DNA from: Chloroflexota bacterium
GTDB taxonomy: Bacteria > Chloroflexota > UBA11872
Reading direction: 5' to 3'
Length of the DNA stretch: 24,127 bases
Assembly: GCA_028875175.1 (NCBI GenBank)
Contig: JAPPFO010000003.1
Location: 1-24,127, forward strand
Shown here in pieces: positions 23,272-24,127 of the stretch; the stretch's first letter is position 1, and every line of letters starts with the position of its first letter. The notes below the pieces were generated by a model, which had not been told where the DNA came from, did not search any database, and saw only the letters and a list, made by a program, of their open reading frames with translations. A program made the translations under genes and the position numbers.

Positions 23272-24127
23272 CTACGGCGCGTGTCCGACAGTGTCAAAGG
23301 ACCAGGCGAAAACGCTGCGCACGTCGTCTAGGTGGTCGGTCTGACACCCCTCCTCCGCCGAGTCTCCGAATACCCTCTGATAAATACCCACATTCAACTG
23401 ATTCCCTAGATGTTCCTCTACAACGTCATTCAGTTGCACGCACGTGACGGGCCATGCCTTTAACTTGACGCCCGGAGCGCTATACGGTGACTTCGCTAGG
23501 ACTTTCCGAATTGGGTGAGCATGGTGATCGGATCCGTCGAATACCCAGGTCTCGGCGTACACGGACCTCCCAGCGTCCAAGACCCTGAAGTCCAGACTGG
23601 CGGCGGAAAGCAAGCGGCGGACGAACTCCGCAGCCTGCGCCCGCCAGGCGTAGACCGATTGTCGGCTCGATGACCGACGCCACAGAGCATCGCCGTACGG
23701 ACCATCGTCGAACCGGTATTGGACACCGACACGCCTGTCGCTGTCACGAACGGGGATGTTCGTAGAGGGTCCAAACTCAATCCAAGCGTGGAGCCCGGAT
23801 CTTTCCGGATATTTCAAATCTGTTCTGAAGTCGATTATTATCTCTACGTCTGATGTGTAGCCTGCCGCAAACCCGGAAATCCCAATGTCAATCTCTTCGT
23901 ATTCATAGTAAATCCATCCAGCATCGTTCTGACCCTCCGATTGAACTTCCCAAAAAGCCCATCCGAACGTTCGCTGGACGTCGTCTCTATGGTCACGTCG
24001 ACATGCTTCCTCGGCGCCCGGACCAAAGACTCGCTGGTAGATGCCAACGTTTCCTTCGTTACCGAGATGCGCCTCAACGATGTCGTTCAGATCGACGCAC
24101 GTCGTCGGCCACTGCGCCAGCGCCGGC
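23272..24127 (-). CDS. Exported protein with flanking two-Cys domains (partial, 5' end missing)
   Basis: 284 residues are visible; the frame is open at the right edge, which cuts through the signal peptide (PALA then QWPTTC). The first two-Cys domain (visible residues 6-58) and a second at the C-terminus (225-277) bracket a ~165-residue middle that I do not recognise. That part is rich in aromatic and charged residues (IYYEYEEIDIGISGFAAGY, RSGLHAWIEFGPSTNIPV, VYAWRAQAAEFVRRLL) and is probably a beta-rich domain. Its DNA is richer in A/T than the flanking domains, suggesting separate origin. No protease triad is present. The close identity of signal-peptide end and first domain with the upstream protease gene points to duplication. 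The protein is presumably secreted. Confidence 0.8.
   Translation of the reverse strand, partial: PALAQWPTTCVDLNDIVEAHLGNEGNVGIYQRVFGPGAEEACRRDHRDDVQRTFGWAFWEVQSEGQNDAGWIYYEYEEIDIGISGFAAGYTSDVEIIIDFRTDLKYPERSGLHAWIEFGPSTNIPVRDSDRRVGVQYRFDDGPYGDALWRRSSSRQSVYAWRAQAAEFVRRLLSAASLDFRVLDAGRSVYAETWVFDGSDHHAHPIRKVLAKSPYSAPGVKLKAWPVTCVQLNDVVEEHLGNQLNVGIYQRVFGDSAEEGCQTDHLDDVRSVFAWSFDTVGHAP
24073..24127. repeat. 55-bp perfect repeat, copy 2 (runs to the window edge)
   Basis: Identical to 22551-22605; the match may continue beyond the window into the rest of the signal peptide. Confidence 0.9.

Overview
The window is a GC-rich bacterial chromosome segment, most likely from a Chloroflexota lineage of the kind recovered from marine or sponge-associated metagenomes. 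This is inferred from the gene mix: a PhyH dioxygenase, Gfo/Idh/MocA oxidoreductases, a Tat-exported NHL protein, an LCP protein, and an FmdB zinc ribbon with a long acidic tail. No taxonomic marker gene is present, so the assignment is only moderately supported.

Positions 1-13242 look like ordinary chromosome. In order they hold: a tiny minus-strand gene at the left edge; a phytanoyl-CoA-dioxygenase-like enzyme; a large GT-C-type membrane protein; a tRNA-Thr(CGT); a minus-strand cluster of FmdB zinc ribbon, Cof-type HAD phosphatase and P-loop kinase; a GT9 glycosyltransferase convergent with a MutY/EndoIII-type glycosylase; an LCP protein convergent with an NHL-repeat protein; and a two-gene Gfo/Idh/MocA operon. 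A 122-bp MITE-like element lies directly upstream of that operon. GT9, LCP and the GT-C protein together suggest cell-surface glycan work.

From 13293 to the right edge every gene lies on the minus strand and the region is accessory in character. Its core is a tandem pair of two-gene modules. Each has an exported or anchored alpha/beta hydrolase with a DUF3887-like N-terminal part, about 80 bp, a good sigma70-type promoter (TTGACR-16-TACAMT), a 330-430 nt leader, and then a protein whose last ~75 residues match the C-terminal signature of phage tail tape-measure proteins. The two tape-measure-like proteins differ over most of their length. Their C-termini, the gap behind them and the start of the next reading frame form a 375-bp direct repeat. 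The first copy is followed by a holin-like small membrane protein. This resembles prophage debris rearranged into a constant-C/variable-N cassette family.

Further right come a second copy of the MITE-like element, an exported trypsin-like serine protease, and a partial exported protein running off the window. These two proteins share four copies of a 53-residue two-cysteine domain (WP..C..LNDIV...GNVGIYQR.FG...E..C..DH..DV...F.W.F) that I do not recognise. It is the best candidate here for an undescribed domain.
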